A stretch of DNA of 64,000 nucleotides from PWND01 sp964614525 (GCA_964614525.1 CAZTPA010000007.1:1-64000); one strand, 5' to 3'. Numbered from the stretch's first letter, positions 1-9,474 are shown. Notes: a model not told the origin generated them from the sequence alone. Translations and numbers: made by a program.

Positions 1-298
1 ACAGTATTCTGTAATATCAATCTCTCTCATTCTGCAAATGTAACGAATTCGTTACTAAAATACAATATTTTCATCCGATTTTTCTGGCAGAGGTGTTGTT
101 AGGCATGAAGCACAAAAGGGTTTCGCGATCGTTATAAACCCTATCTCTAATTTAGTATTATTAGAATTCTTGCTTTATAAAAGTATAAATATATTTAAAT
201 AAATTAAATTTGTGTATGATATAATGAAACGAGTATAAAAAGACAATTCTCACCCGGAAGGATAATTAAAGCATATTGTTCACAAAAAAGCAAGAGTA
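1..298. other. Leader region with a 16-bp palindrome, no gene
   Basis: No coding frame of note. A perfect 16-bp palindrome, GTAACGAATTCGTTAC, lies at 40-55. At 94-112 the text resembles the tail of the repeat family found at 9.3 and 59.9 kb, but the match is too short to call. A TAAATTTG box at 205-212 fits the Bacteroidota -7 element for the lipoprotein gene starting at 299, but no TTG lies at the right distance upstream. Confidence 0.4.
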
Positions 299-1297
299 AT
301 GAAAAAATTAGCACTAATACCGGTAATAATTATTTTGATTATTCTGATTGTTTCGGGCTCCTGCAGAAAGCGCAAGTACGAGATGGGTTGGCTTCCTGAA
401 TCCCCCGTAAATCTACATGATTTTAATTCTCAGTATGATGATTTTAATTCAACCTCGCCAAGCTTAGGGATATTAAACCCGTTTTGCTTTTCAACAAATA
501 GAAATAGCAATGGAAGTGAGTTTGATGTTATTTATGAGCCAATGAATATACACTTTGATAAATATACAGGCATTCTGACAGTTAAAAATGAATATGCAAA
601 TTGGGAAATTTATGAGGAAAGATATGAAGTTATTAAAACCGGATTAAATAAAATCAATACTACAGGAAACGAGTTTGGCCCAAATTTAATTAATGAATAT
701 AGTTCAGATAAATTTAACTTTACTTTATTATACTCCACGGATATTACAGGCAAATCTCAAATAAATTTTAGTTCAAATAAGACTTATGAGGATTTCTCAG
801 AACCAATGGAAGTTCAATTTCTAAATTCAGATTATGATGATATGTATCCAACATTCAATAATGATAAATCAAGAATATATTTTTGTTCAAACAGAGATGA
901 AAATAGCTTTAATATATATTACACAAATGTAAACCCTGAAATTGATATTGAAGTGTTGCTATCGGATACTACAAATTTTGAAATCTTCATGGATACTATA
1001 TTGTCGCTTAATTCAGATGATAAATGCCCATACATTTTTGGGAATAAAATGGTTTTTGCATCAAACAGAGAAGGTGGTTTTGGTGGTTTTGATTTATATT
1101 ACAGTGTCCTTGAAAACGGGGCATGGACTGAGCCAATAAATTTTGGAGAAAAAATCAATACAGAATATGACGAATATAGGCCAATTTTAATCGAGGAAGG
1201 CGTTTCCGACACTCAGACAATGATGGTGTTTTCATCAAACAGAACCGGAGGCTTAGGTGGTTTTGATTTGTATTTTGTTGGCATAGATAATGAATAA
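299..1297 (+). CDS. PD40 (WD40-like) repeat lipoprotein
   Basis: The N-terminus is a lipoprotein signal: a hydrophobic stretch followed by GSC with the lipidated Cys at residue 22. The rest is mostly beta-type. Three recognisable PD40/TolB-like blades sit near residues 190, 250 and 308, each carrying an SNR motif and the last two a GGxGGFDLY motif (SNREGGFGGFDLY, SNRTGGLGGFDLY). In Bacteroidota such blades are common in OmpA-linked and envelope proteins that bind cell-wall or carbohydrate ligands; no OmpA domain is present here. It probably faces the periplasm or surface as a small propeller. The stop overlaps the start of the next gene, so the two are likely co-translated. Specific ligand unknown. 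Confidence 0.75.
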   Translation: MKKLALIPVIIILIILIVSGSCRKRKYEMGWLPESPVNLHDFNSQYDDFNSTSPSLGILNPFCFSTNRNSNGSEFDVIYEPMNIHFDKYTGILTVKNEYANWEIYEERYEVIKTGLNKINTTGNEFGPNLINEYSSDKFNFTLLYSTDITGKSQINFSSNKTYEDFSEPMEVQFLNSDYDDMYPTFNNDKSRIYFCSNRDENSFNIYYTNVNPEIDIEVLLSDTTNFEIFMDTILSLNSDDKCPYIFGNKMVFASNREGGFGGFDLYYSVLENGAWTEPINFGEKINTEYDEYRPILIEEGVSDTQTMMVFSSNRTGGLGGFDLYFVGIDNE

Positions 1298-1892
1298 TTA
1301 TACTATTATGAAAACTTTATGGCTTAAAACTTTATTTGTTTTAATTAGCACCTCATTAGCGAGCGGACAGGATGGTTTTTATAAGATGCTGGCCGATTCT
1401 ACCCTTGTGCTCACAAATCAAAAGGTTATTTATGACCCCTCATATTTTAGCATAGATTATCCAAATGGTGATGTCCCCTCCGATAAAGGCGTCTGTACCG
1501 ATGTTATTATAAGAGCATACAGAAAATTAGGAATTGATCTGCAAAAAGAAGTTCATGAAGATATGAAGGCAAACTTTGCTGATTACCCGCAAAATTGGGG
1601 ACTTGACAAACCCGACAAAAATATCGATCACAGACGGGTTCCAAACCTTATGAAATATTTCTCAAGGCATGGCATTATACAGAAAATATCTGACAAACCC
1701 GAAGACTATAAGCCGGGAAGTATTGTTTGCTGGAATCTGGGTGGAGGCCGCACTCATATTGGAATAGTATCAAATAAAAAAACCAAGGATGCTAAAAGAT
1801 ATCTGATAGTTCATAATATCGGCAGTGGCCAGGTTTTAGAAGATTGCTTGTTTAGTTTTGAAATTATCGGGCATTATAAATATAGCAAATAG
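1290..1892 (+). CDS. DUF1287 family exported protein
   Basis: A 200-residue protein with a signal peptide ending near SLASGQ. The body matches the DUF1287 (YijF-like) family. It has a YPNGDVP motif, GVCTDV with a candidate catalytic Cys, an HRRVPNL motif near residue 112, and a late GSIVCWNLGGGRTHIGIVS segment that supplies a His. The Cys-then-His order resembles NlpC/P60-type cysteine hydrolases, so a cell-wall amidase or peptidase role is possible; this is inference. The first ATG (1290) overlaps the upstream stop; an alternative ATG at 1308 gives a cleaner signal peptide (MKTLWLKTLFVL). Confidence 0.75.
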   Translation: MNNYTIMKTLWLKTLFVLISTSLASGQDGFYKMLADSTLVLTNQKVIYDPSYFSIDYPNGDVPSDKGVCTDVIIRAYRKLGIDLQKEVHEDMKANFADYPQNWGLDKPDKNIDHRRVPNLMKYFSRHGIIQKISDKPEDYKPGSIVCWNLGGGRTHIGIVSNKKTKDAKRYLIVHNIGSGQVLEDCLFSFEIIGHYKYSK

Positions 1893-1904
1893 AGTTTTAC
1901 TATA

Positions 1905-2705
1905 ATGATAAAAAAGCCACTTCATATGATTATTTCAGTTTTAACCGAGAATAACGCTGGGCCACAAACACCTTCAGAGCATGGATTGTCTTATATTATT
2001 GAATATGATGATGAGAAAATCCTGTTTGATACAGGACAAAGTGATATGTTTGTACAGAATGCCAGGATAATGGGAATTACTGTAAATGATGTTGATTTAA
2101 TTGTGCTTAGTCACGGACATTATGATCATGGCAACGGACTTTCTTATATTCATGATAAAAAATTAATTTGCCACAACGATTGTTTCGTAAAAAGATACAG
2201 GAAATCCGATTTAAAATCAATTGGCTTGAAAAATTCTAAAGAGGAAATTTCAAAAAAATTTGACCTGATTTGCACAAAAGAGGCATATAAAATCAGTGAT
2301 AAAATCATTTTTCTTGGCGAAATTCCTCGTCTGACAGATTTTGAATCTCAACAAACGGATTTTATTTTTCAAGATGGTTCTCCTGATTTTGTTATGGATG
2401 ATAGTGCAATTTCTATGATTACAAATGAAGGGTTGTTTGTTATTACCGGCTGTGGACATGCAGGAGTTGTAAATACACTGGAACATGCAAAAAAACTCTG
2501 TGGTGAAAGTCGCATATGCGGGATAATGGGAGGATTTCACTTAAAAGAAGCAAATAAGCAAACCATGGAAACTGTCAGGTATTTAAAAAATCAAAAAGTC
2601 AAATATATATATCCTTCGCATTGCACAGCATTGCCTGCACTTAATGTATTTTACGATAATTTTAAGATTAACACTCTAAAAACAGGCGATATTATCACGA
2701 TATGA
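1905..2705 (+). CDS. Metallo-beta-lactamase-fold hydrolase
   Basis: Cytoplasmic 266-residue MBL-fold protein without a signal peptide. The zinc-binding HxHxDH motif is present as SHGHYDHGNG near residue 70. Later metal ligands are likely in ITGCGHAGV (near 185), GGFHL (near 207) and PSHCTALPA (near 244). This arrangement matches the branch annotated as 7,8-dihydropterin-6-methyl-4-(beta-D-ribofuranosyl)-aminobenzene 5'-phosphate synthase-like hydrolases, though that name is often applied loosely. It follows the DUF1287 gene by 12 bases and is probably in the same operon. Substrate cannot be told from sequence. Confidence 0.8.
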   Translation: MIKKPLHMIISVLTENNAGPQTPSEHGLSYIIEYDDEKILFDTGQSDMFVQNARIMGITVNDVDLIVLSHGHYDHGNGLSYIHDKKLICHNDCFVKRYRKSDLKSIGLKNSKEEISKKFDLICTKEAYKISDKIIFLGEIPRLTDFESQQTDFIFQDGSPDFVMDDSAISMITNEGLFVITGCGHAGVVNTLEHAKKLCGESRICGIMGGFHLKEANKQTMETVRYLKNQKVKYIYPSHCTALPALNVFYDNFKINTLKTGDIITI

Positions 2706-2908
2706 ATAATCGTACAGCTAAAAATTTCAAATCTTTTCATTAATACAAATTTCACCACATAATATTTCCAAATTTCTCAAAGATAATTTTCGAAGCAAAT
2801 ATAGCATGAAGATATTTTTGCATCTTTTTGAGTGCTTTTATATACCGACGCCCGCTCTGTCATTAGTGAAAAAACATTAACTATGGGACTAAAATATATG
2901 CAATTTGA

Positions 2909-4350
2909 ATGAATCTGACTACTGAGAATTTTTTGCTAATAGGCTCAATATTGCTTTTTATTTCCATAATTGCAGGTAAAACTTCTTATAAGTTTGGTGT
3001 TCCAACCCTGATTCTATTTCTCGCAATAGGTATGCTTGCCGGTTCTGAAGGAATAGGCCGTATTAACTTTAATGATCCTAAAACTTCTCAATTTATTGGA
3101 ATTGTGGCTTTGAACTTTGTCTTGTTTTCCGGAGGATTAGATACTCACTGGAAAACTGTAAGGCCTGTTCTATGGCAGGGTGTTACATTGTCCACACTTG
3201 GGGTTTTAATAACAGCTACTTCTGTGGGATTTTTTGTGCATTTCCTTACTGATTTTACAATTTATGAAGGCCTTTTACTTGGAGCTATTGTTTCTTCTAC
3301 TGATGCAGCAGCCGTTTTTTCTATTTTAAGATCAAAAAATATAGGTCTCAAAGACAAACTCAGGCATACTCTTGAATTGGAAAGCGGTAGCAACGATCCT
3401 ATGGCGTATTTTTTAACGATTGCTTTTACCGGATTGGTTTTAAATCAAAATGCGAATCTTGTTGATATCATTCCTATGTTTTTCGAACAGATTCTAATTG
3501 GTGGTTTTTTAGGTTTTGTTTTCGGAAGATTGGGAAGATTTGTTATAAATAAAATTTCGCTGGAGTTCGAATGCCTTTATCCTGTTTTAGTTATTGCTCT
3601 GATGTTTTTTACTTTTTCTTTTACCGATTTTATTGAAGGAAATGGATTCTTGGCAGTATATATTGCTGCCGTATATCTTGGGAATCATGATTTAATTCAC
3701 AAAAAAGCCATTATTAAAGCTTTCGACGGTTTTGCATGGTTAATGCAAATAATTCTCTTTCTTACTTTGGGCTTACTTGTTTTTCCAAGTCAGGTTTTCC
3801 CGATTGTAGGAATAGGTCTGATTATTTCTTTGTTTTTAATAATTGTTGCACGCCCCTTGAGTGTTTTTTAAGTTTATTATTTGTTAATGCTAAGAATAAG
3901 TCGCGCTTGTTTGTTTCCTGGGTGGGACTGAGAGGTGCGGTGCCAATTGTTTTCGCCATCTACCCTTTAATTGCCAATCTTGAGAAATCGCAAATGATTT
4001 TTAATATAGTTTTCTTTATTTCTCTTACTTCGCTCATTATGCAGGGTACATCTGTCGCAAAAGTTGCCAAATGGCTTCATGTTTCATTACCAATGAAGGC
4101 GAAACCAAAAACTCCACTGGAAATATTTCTGAATGATGATGAAAAGTCTGAATTTGCAGAATTCAAATTAAGCAATGATTCAAGTGCCATAAGAAAGAAA
4201 TTATTTGAACTTAGTTTTCCTAATACAGCTATTGTTGCATTGGTAAAAAGAAATAATAAATACCTGGTACCAAATGGTTCTACAAAATTGAAGAAGGGCG
4301 ATCTTTTAGTTATTTTATCAGAGGATAAGCAAGGTATAAAAGCACCATAG
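2909..4350 (+). pseudogene. K+/H+ antiporter (NhaP2/CvrA-like), frameshifted
   Basis: Two overlapping frames together make one antiporter of about 480 residues. The first frame (2909-3871) encodes roughly ten membrane segments of the CPA1 Na+/H+ exchanger domain, including GSNDPMAYFL. It stops after ARPLSVF. The other frame resumes exactly there as LSLLFVNAKNK, then VSWVGLRGAVPIVFA, a conserved exchanger motif, and a C-terminal TrkA_C-like regulatory domain (about 4150-4340). The break is a run of six T at 3864-3869; seven would restore the frame. It may be a real one-base deletion, a homopolymer sequencing error, or less likely -1 slippage at the run. If real, the product lacks its last transmembrane segments and RCK_C domain. 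Confidence 0.8.
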
Positions 4351-4721
4351 ATTGCCTGGAATAGCAGATATTTTCCACATATATAAATAGCAATATTCAA
4401 GCAAAATTCATATTGTGAATAATATTGTGCTTTAACCGCAATGTTCACAAAGTTTTTCGCTGGGTAGGCAGATAATATTGGTCAGCCCGAATTTTTCTCT
4501 CTTTGAGACTTTTTATGCCTCCTTTAAGTCTTTTGCGTTATTTCTTAAATTCTTATAATACAAGAGATTCACAAAGCTGATTCTCTTGAATTATTTCTAA
4601 AAATCCATTACATTTGAAAATATTTTAAATCAAACGAAGAATTGCAGATAAGCTGCCCCAAAGCACCGGAAATTGCGCTAAGGGCAAGTGTAATAGAATA
4701 ATTTCATAAAGAAGCTATCAT
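4351..4721. other. Intergenic region, no gene seen
   Basis: AT-rich stretch between the antiporter and the CDF exporter. No open frame with coding character, tRNA or clear terminator. A short piece around 4433-4462 (CCGCAATGTTCACAAAG followed by TTTTTCGC) resembles the tandem CGCAAAG-type intergenic debris common in Bacteroidota, but only one unit is present. Confidence 0.3.
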
Positions 4722-5612
4722 ATGACACTTCTACATGAAAAGGCACAAGGAAGTTCAAGCTCAATAAACTATGGACGAGCATTTGGCATAGGCATAGGAC
4801 TTAATATAGCATTTGTAATTATAGAAGTCATTTATGGATTAACTGCTAACTCATCCGCACTTTTGGCTGATGCGGGCCATAATGCAAGTGATGTGCTCGG
4901 GTTGGTTTTTGCCTGGACAGCAGCCTGGATGGCTACAATCAAACCTAAGGGGAAATACACTTATGGCCTGCGCAAAACTACAATACTCGTTTCTATATTA
5001 AATGCCTTGCTGCTTTTCGCTGCGGTTGTTTTAATTGTATGGGATGCTATCGGAAAATTCAGAAATCCCCAACCCGTTGCCGGAACTCAAGTGATGATTG
5101 TAGCCGGAATAGGAGTTATAATTAATACCTTCACTGCATTATTGTTTGTAAAAGGACAAAAAAAAGACCTGAACATAAGAGGGGCATATCTTCATATGGC
5201 TGCTGATGCCGGTGTGTCTTTGGGTGTGCTGGTAGCCGGATTATTAATTCATCTCACAGGAAAGCAATGGATTGATCCGCTTACAAGCCTCCTGGTTGTC
5301 TCAATTATTTTGTGGAGCACCTGGCAATTATTAACTGATTCAATTGATTTGGCTATGGATGCTGTACCAAAACATATCGATATTGAAAAAGTAAAAAAAT
5401 TTCTGCTCTCTAAAAAAGGGGTAAAAAGCATTCATGACCTGCATATATGGGCAATGAGTACAACAGAAGTTGCTTTAACAGCCCATCTTGTAATGCCTGG
5501 CGGTCAAGATGATAAGTATTTATCTGATTTGCAAGCCGAACTTGATCGTGAATTCGGAATCAATCACACAACTTTTCAAGTAGAGAAAGAGAAAATTGAA
5601 AAAAGTTATTAA
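4722..5612 (+). CDS. Cation diffusion facilitator (CzcD/ZitB-like metal exporter)
   Basis: A 296-residue inner-membrane protein with about six transmembrane helices and a C-terminal cytoplasmic ferredoxin-like domain (from about residue 215). The transport-site residues are visible: LLADAGHNASD in helix 2 (His/Asp, near residues 47-55) and HMAADAGVSLG in helix 5 (His/Asp, near 157), as in the CDF zinc branch. It exchanges cytoplasmic Zn2+ or related divalent cations for protons. The N-terminus has no His-rich stretch before helix 1. It stands upstream of a FetAB-type exporter, so this stretch may serve metal homeostasis. Confidence 0.9.
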   Translation: MTLLHEKAQGSSSSINYGRAFGIGIGLNIAFVIIEVIYGLTANSSALLADAGHNASDVLGLVFAWTAAWMATIKPKGKYTYGLRKTTILVSILNALLLFAAVVLIVWDAIGKFRNPQPVAGTQVMIVAGIGVIINTFTALLFVKGQKKDLNIRGAYLHMAADAGVSLGVLVAGLLIHLTGKQWIDPLTSLLVVSIILWSTWQLLTDSIDLAMDAVPKHIDIEKVKKFLLSKKGVKSIHDLHIWAMSTTEVALTAHLVMPGGQDDKYLSDLQAELDREFGINHTTFQVEKEKIEKSY

Positions 5613-5694
5613 AATGTTTTTAATTCTTTTTTTAGCTAAGATGTCATTATCTTTGAAATGCATTAAAAAAGAGTGCTTTAAATGATTGTCAATA

Positions 5695-6288
5695 ATGATA
5701 AAATGTGAAAATATAAGCCTGGATTTTGATGGGAAAACGGTTTTTAATAAGCTCAATATCCATGTTAAAAAAGGAGAGCATCTTTGTATTAAAGGTACTT
5801 CAGGAAAAGGAAAATCAACTTTATTGAAACTTCTGCAGGCATATGTTGTGCCCAACTCCGGAACTATAGTGATTAATGAAAACAGACTGAACTCCTCTAC
5901 CATAAAAGAAATACGGAAGCTTATGGTCTGGATTCCTCAAAATATTAATTTGCCGGTTGAAAATGGAATTGAACTTGCACAAATGTTGAATGCAGCAAAT
6001 AAACTGCCTGATATTGAAAAACTTGCGGAACAACTCGGACTGGAAAAGGAACTTATCCATAAAAATTTTTCCAAAATTAGCGGAGGGCAAAAACAAAGAA
6101 TTATCATTGCTATTTGCCTGGCTTTAGACAAGGAAATAATACTAATGGACGAGCCTACTGCATCACTGGATGATGATGCAATTAATCTGCTGATAAAAAC
6201 AATCCGGACATTTAAAGATAAAACCATCGTGTCTGCTTCTCATAATAATTTGTGGGTAAGTGCTGCCGAAAAAACATATCAACTATGA
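5695..6288 (+). CDS. ABC transporter ATP-binding protein (FetA/YbbL-like)
   Basis: A compact ABC ATPase of about 197 residues. Walker A is GTSGKGKST (near residue 35), the signature is SGGQKQR (near 128) and Walker B is IILMDEPTASLDDD (near 148). The frame is open to a TTG at 5686, but the ATG at 5695 (MIKCENISLDFDG) gives the usual ABC N-terminus. Its stop TGA (6286-6288) overlaps the ATG of the permease gene as ATGA, implying translational coupling. With that UPF0014 permease it forms a FetAB-type system, known in E. coli as an iron exporter; the substrate here is inferred. Confidence 0.85.
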   Translation: MIKCENISLDFDGKTVFNKLNIHVKKGEHLCIKGTSGKGKSTLLKLLQAYVVPNSGTIVINENRLNSSTIKEIRKLMVWIPQNINLPVENGIELAQMLNAANKLPDIEKLAEQLGLEKELIHKNFSKISGGQKQRIIIAICLALDKEIILMDEPTASLDDDAINLLIKTIRTFKDKTIVSASHNNLWVSAAEKTYQL

Positions 6289-7124
6289 ATGCTGTTATTG
6301 ATATTGGTATAATAGAGCTTTTGCTGAGTTTTATAATTCTGATTCTGCCTATAGCATTTTTGCTTTATTATAGAATAAAAATTGTAAAAAGCACTTTGGT
6401 AAGTATTCTCCGAATGGTTTTGCAGCTTTCCCTGGTTGCTGTTTACCTTGAATGGGTATTCGAGGAAAATAGTGCCTGGCTTAATTCCTTATGGGTTCTC
6501 ATAATGATAATGGTTGGGGTATATACTACCATAAAAAGGGCGTATCTGAAATTTAGGTATTTTGTTTTTCCTCTTTTTATATCGGGATTAACATCAGTGG
6601 TTATAATAGATGCATTTTTTTTGGGAGCTATTATTCAATTGGATTATGTGTTTGATGCCCAGTATTTTGTTCCTATAACAGGCATGGTTTTAGGGAACGC
6701 CTTAAATCACAATATTATTGGCTTGCGCACCTATTTCAAAGAGATGTATGAGAAATCCGGTTTGTTTCAGTTTTTACTTACAAATACAGGAAATAATATG
6801 AAATTAACCTTGCGACCATTCCTGTCAGAAGCTATAAAACAAGCACTAAACCCCTTGATAGCGAATATCTCCGTGATGGGATTAATATCGTTGCCCGGCA
6901 TGATGACAGGTCAATTGCTTGGCGGTAGTTCTCCTGCTGTAGCCATAAAATATCAGATTATGATTGTACTGGCAATTTTTGTTGGATGCACAATTAATCT
7001 GTTTTTAAGCATTATGATTTCAAATAGATTTGTTTTTGATGATTTTTATAATTTAAAAGAGGAAAAGATTTTTCCGGATAAAAAGAAATTAAAAACAAGA
7101 AAATCTAAAAACAATAATTCCTAA
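6285..7124 (+). CDS. ABC transporter permease, UPF0014 (FetB/YbbM-like)
   Basis: A 279-residue membrane protein with about seven helices, starting MNAVIDIGIIELLLS. Family features include QLSLVAVYLEWVF in the second helix, the GMVLGNALN motif near residue 140, and LISLPGMMTGQLLGG near 205, typical of UPF0014 permeases. The ATG at 6285 overlaps the stop of the ATPase gene; an extension back to 6252 reads into the ATPase gene and is unlikely. The C-terminus is a short lysine-rich tail. Together with the ATPase it should form a metal (probably iron) exporter. Confidence 0.85.
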   Translation: MNAVIDIGIIELLLSFIILILPIAFLLYYRIKIVKSTLVSILRMVLQLSLVAVYLEWVFEENSAWLNSLWVLIMIMVGVYTTIKRAYLKFRYFVFPLFISGLTSVVIIDAFFLGAIIQLDYVFDAQYFVPITGMVLGNALNHNIIGLRTYFKEMYEKSGLFQFLLTNTGNNMKLTLRPFLSEAIKQALNPLIANISVMGLISLPGMMTGQLLGGSSPAVAIKYQIMIVLAIFVGCTINLFLSIMISNRFVFDDFYNLKEEKIFPDKKKLKTRKSKNNNS

Positions 7125-7389
7125 AAGTTTTAAATATTGTCTCTTCTTTGTTGTCTCTTGACACAAAAGGAAAAAGTCAAGGCTGCAGACTTTTCCTAAC
7201 GAATCTAAGCTTACTCCGCATAAAATTTGGAACGCCATGAAAGCACCTAATAATTGCCTGGTGGGAATAAAAATTGATTGCAAACTGATAAATGCTTGTT
7301 GTATGACCTAAAAACAGCCTGAAGTCCCTGCGCCTTTGATATACAGCTATTGGCAATAGATTAGAGCAGTAAATTAACAAATTGCAACG
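7125..7389. repeat. Possible fragment of an interspersed intergenic repeat
   Basis: Between two convergent genes. The text has an imperfect hairpin (GGAAAAAGTC against GACTTTTCC, about 7167-7196). Its minus-strand conceptual translations (LDSLGKVCSLDFFLLCQ and GVPNFMRSKLRFVRKSLQP) look like spurious peptides I recall from intergenic repeats in other Bacteroidota genomes. Only one copy is in this window, so this rests on recollection. Confidence 0.3.
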
Positions 7390-8373
7390 CTAATTATCTG
7401 TAATCAGATTAATTATTTGATTCACTGCAGACTTTGATTCTTTCAAACTGCCTATCAAAACCCAAACATGAAACATCTTTGGATATTCAAAATATTTAAG
7501 CTTTGTATTTGTTTCTTCTACAATACTGACTAATCTTTTACAATCCGGCCACATAATGTCATGCGTTCCAATAAAAACTGAAATCTCTGGCAGGCCTGAA
7601 AAGTCTCCATAAATTGGACTTACAAGATAGTTCTCTGGATTCAATGAATCTGCATACAATTTACCTGCCATTTGAAGCCCTTTAAGACTCAGCATCTTAT
7701 CTTTTTTGTCAACAATTGGTATTTCCGGCTCAGTTAATGTGATATCAAGCCATGGCGATATCATAATGATTTTATTGGGAAGTTTAGCGTTTTTGTTTCT
7801 AAGATTTTGCACAAAACTCAGTGCTAATCCGCCGCCTGCAGAATCTCCCATTATAATAATATTTTCCGGAGAAGTTTCCGAGATTGCTTGCCGGTAAACT
7901 TCATCCATAAAAGAGAAAACATCAAAATAATTGGCATCAGGTGCCAAAGGATAATCCGGTACAATAAAAGAAGCATTTGTTTCGCTGAGCAAAACACCAA
8001 TAAATTCCCAGTGAATTTTGGAGAGATTAGCTATATATGCACCTCCATGCAGATAAATTATTACTTTGTCGGACTTAGCTGCTTTTGGACTTAAATGAAA
8101 AACATCTCTTCCTGAAATTTGACGAATAGAGATATTAGTATTTTTTTTTAGAGACCTTGGGATGTTAGCAGCATGTTGATCAAATTTATTATTCAGCAAA
8201 GATTTCTCAATATGCTTTTTTATTCCGGCAATCGTCATTCCAAATTTAATCACCTTAGATTGAATGCTTTCAGCTTTGTCGTGTATGTAAATATTTGTTG
8301 AATCCACAGAGGCCATAGCAGAAAACTTAAACAGAATTAAAATAACAGAAACAATAATCCCGGAAACATTCAT
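7390..8373 (-). CDS. Exported alpha/beta hydrolase (HSL-type esterase)
   Basis: A 327-residue alpha/beta hydrolase fold-3 protein with an N-terminal signal peptide (MNVSGIIVSVILILFKFSA). The oxyanion-hole motif HGGA is at 109-112. The nucleophile is Ser178 in GDSAGGG; the likely triad partners are Asp272 (GTHDIMWPD) and His302 (KMFHVWV). This is the hormone-sensitive-lipase-like esterase family, acting on short acyl esters. A TATCTTTG box reads toward the gene at 8401-8408 (minus strand), about 28 bases before the ATG. Natural substrate unknown. Confidence 0.88.
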   Translation of the reverse strand: MNVSGIIVSVILILFKFSAMASVDSTNIYIHDKAESIQSKVIKFGMTIAGIKKHIEKSLLNNKFDQHAANIPRSLKKNTNISIRQISGRDVFHLSPKAAKSDKVIIYLHGGAYIANLSKIHWEFIGVLLSETNASFIVPDYPLAPDANYFDVFSFMDEVYRQAISETSPENIIIMGDSAGGGLALSFVQNLRNKNAKLPNKIIMISPWLDITLTEPEIPIVDKKDKMLSLKGLQMAGKLYADSLNPENYLVSPIYGDFSGLPEISVFIGTHDIMWPDCKRLVSIVEETNTKLKYFEYPKMFHVWVLIGSLKESKSAVNQIINLITDN

Positions 8374-8400
8374 TTACATTGAGTTATGAATATGCAGATT

Positions 8401-8408
8401 CAAAGATA
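8401..8408 (-). promoter_or_regulatory. Candidate -7 element for the esterase gene
   Basis: Read on the minus strand this is TATCTTTG, a perfect TAnnTTTG box, 28 bases before the start codon. No TTG is found at the expected 19-21 base distance, so only the -7 half is supported. Confidence 0.35.
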
Positions 8409-8491
8409 ATAATAAATGACAAATGTAGGATTCATTATAAAAAGGATAACTGCAAGATAGATTTTGATTAGGATTGCGAATTCATTTAAGT

Positions 8492-9157
8492 TTAATGTTG
8501 TTTTATCAATTGCTTCATCTCTTTGCGATGAAAAACCTTAAAGCCTTGATAATCTTCTTTTGCGGCGGCCAACATTGCTTTTGCCACATTATCAGATTTA
8601 ATGGGTTTCATTTGAGAGGGGAGGAAAACGGACATAGGAACTATAATGTACTTGCCTATTAACTCTCCAAACCTGAATTCTTTTCTTTTGCCAAGCAGAA
8701 ATGAAGGACGGAATGCAATTGCAGTTTTTACACCTATGCTTTTAATGGTATCTTCAACTTCGCCTTTTAAGCTTAGGTAGAAATTCTTGCTTTTACTGCT
8801 TGCTCCCACAGATGAAACAAAGATGAATTTTTCACATCCGGTTTCAACACAAAATTTCGCCGCATTAACGGGGATGTCAAAATCTACTTTCCTGTATTTT
8901 TGCTTGTTGCCTTTTACCTTTTTGTTGGTTGTGCCAACAGCGCAAAAGACCACATAGCTTCCGCTTATTGCCGTTTTATAGGCTTCATCATCAGCAAAAT
9001 CAATTACTTTGACACTTACTTTTGGATGTTCAGTTTCAAGAGGCCTTCTTGCAATAAGCCGTATTTCAGAATAATTATCATCATTTTTCAGCAAATTAAG
9101 CAGACGACTTCCAATCAGTCCGGTGGCACCAATTATTGTTGCAGTTTTATTTTTCAT
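8492..9157 (-). CDS. NAD(P)-binding Rossmann protein (TIP30/HTATIP2-like)
   Basis: A 221-residue atypical short-chain dehydrogenase. The dinucleotide-binding motif GATGLIGS is at residues 10-17, followed by the beta-2 end LIARRPL. FIFVSSVGASSKS gives the SDR serine region and YLSLKGEVE the YxxxK pair. The length and the SSVGA...K.EVE pattern match the TIP30-like (NAD(P)H-binding, YbjT-related) group, most members of which have no known substrate. Cytoplasmic. It is the next minus-strand gene upstream of the esterase gene, with a 118-base gap. Confidence 0.85.
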   Translation of the reverse strand: MKNKTATIIGATGLIGSRLLNLLKNDDNYSEIRLIARRPLETEHPKVSVKVIDFADDEAYKTAISGSYVVFCAVGTTNKKVKGNKQKYRKVDFDIPVNAAKFCVETGCEKFIFVSSVGASSKSKNFYLSLKGEVEDTIKSIGVKTAIAFRPSFLLGKRKEFRFGELIGKYIIVPMSVFLPSQMKPIKSDNVAKAMLAAAKEDYQGFKVFHRKEMKQLIKQH

Positions 9158-9310
9158 GATACTATCGTTTATGAATTAACAACAATTGCGGTAAAATGTT
9201 GAGAGATGAAGTTAAATTTCAACTTTTTCTTTTACCAATAAGGCTTACAAGGGTCCATTTAATTCCCTCATAATCCTGTTTTATGTTCTTAACTTCTCTA
9301 AAATCATTCT

Positions 9311-9427
9311 TTAACTTTCCACATATTTATTCCAAAAACCCGCTATATTTGATAGATATATTGAAAATTTGCGAAGGTTTTAGACTTCTTGTCTCGCTAT
9401 TGCGTGGAACTGCTGTTGGCATCTGTC
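9311..9427 (+). repeat. Interspersed direct repeat, copy A
   Basis: One of four same-direction copies of a module of about 100 bp in this window. It starts AACTTTCCACATATTT, has the core CGCTATATTTGATAGAT (9341-9357) and a tail with TCGCTATTGCGTGGAAC (9393-9410). By eye it aligns with copies B (10855) and D (59838) across the module and with copy C (57038) in the core. The core holds TATATTTG at 9344-9351, a perfect -7 promoter box. It lies between the divergent TIP30-like and AAA ATPase genes. Confidence 0.7.
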
Positions 9428-9474
9428 ACTAAGATTAATAAATTGCACATCACGATGAAATATTTAAGTATATA

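Noticed and set aside
3857..3873. Programmed -1 frameshift in the antiporter
   Set aside because: The T run does not form a full heptameric slippery site in frame and no downstream stem or upstream Shine-Dalgarno stimulator is evident; single-base loss or read error is simpler.
4077..4448. Minus-strand frame over the antiporter tail
   Set aside because: Complement of the conserved TrkA_C-like domain coding region; no protein features of its own.
9393..9425. Repeat tail as an integron attC site
   Set aside because: The tail looks attC-like in layout (hairpin, then GTTGGC), but the consensus ends RYYYAAC/GTTRRRY are not met in most copies and no integrase gene is in the window.
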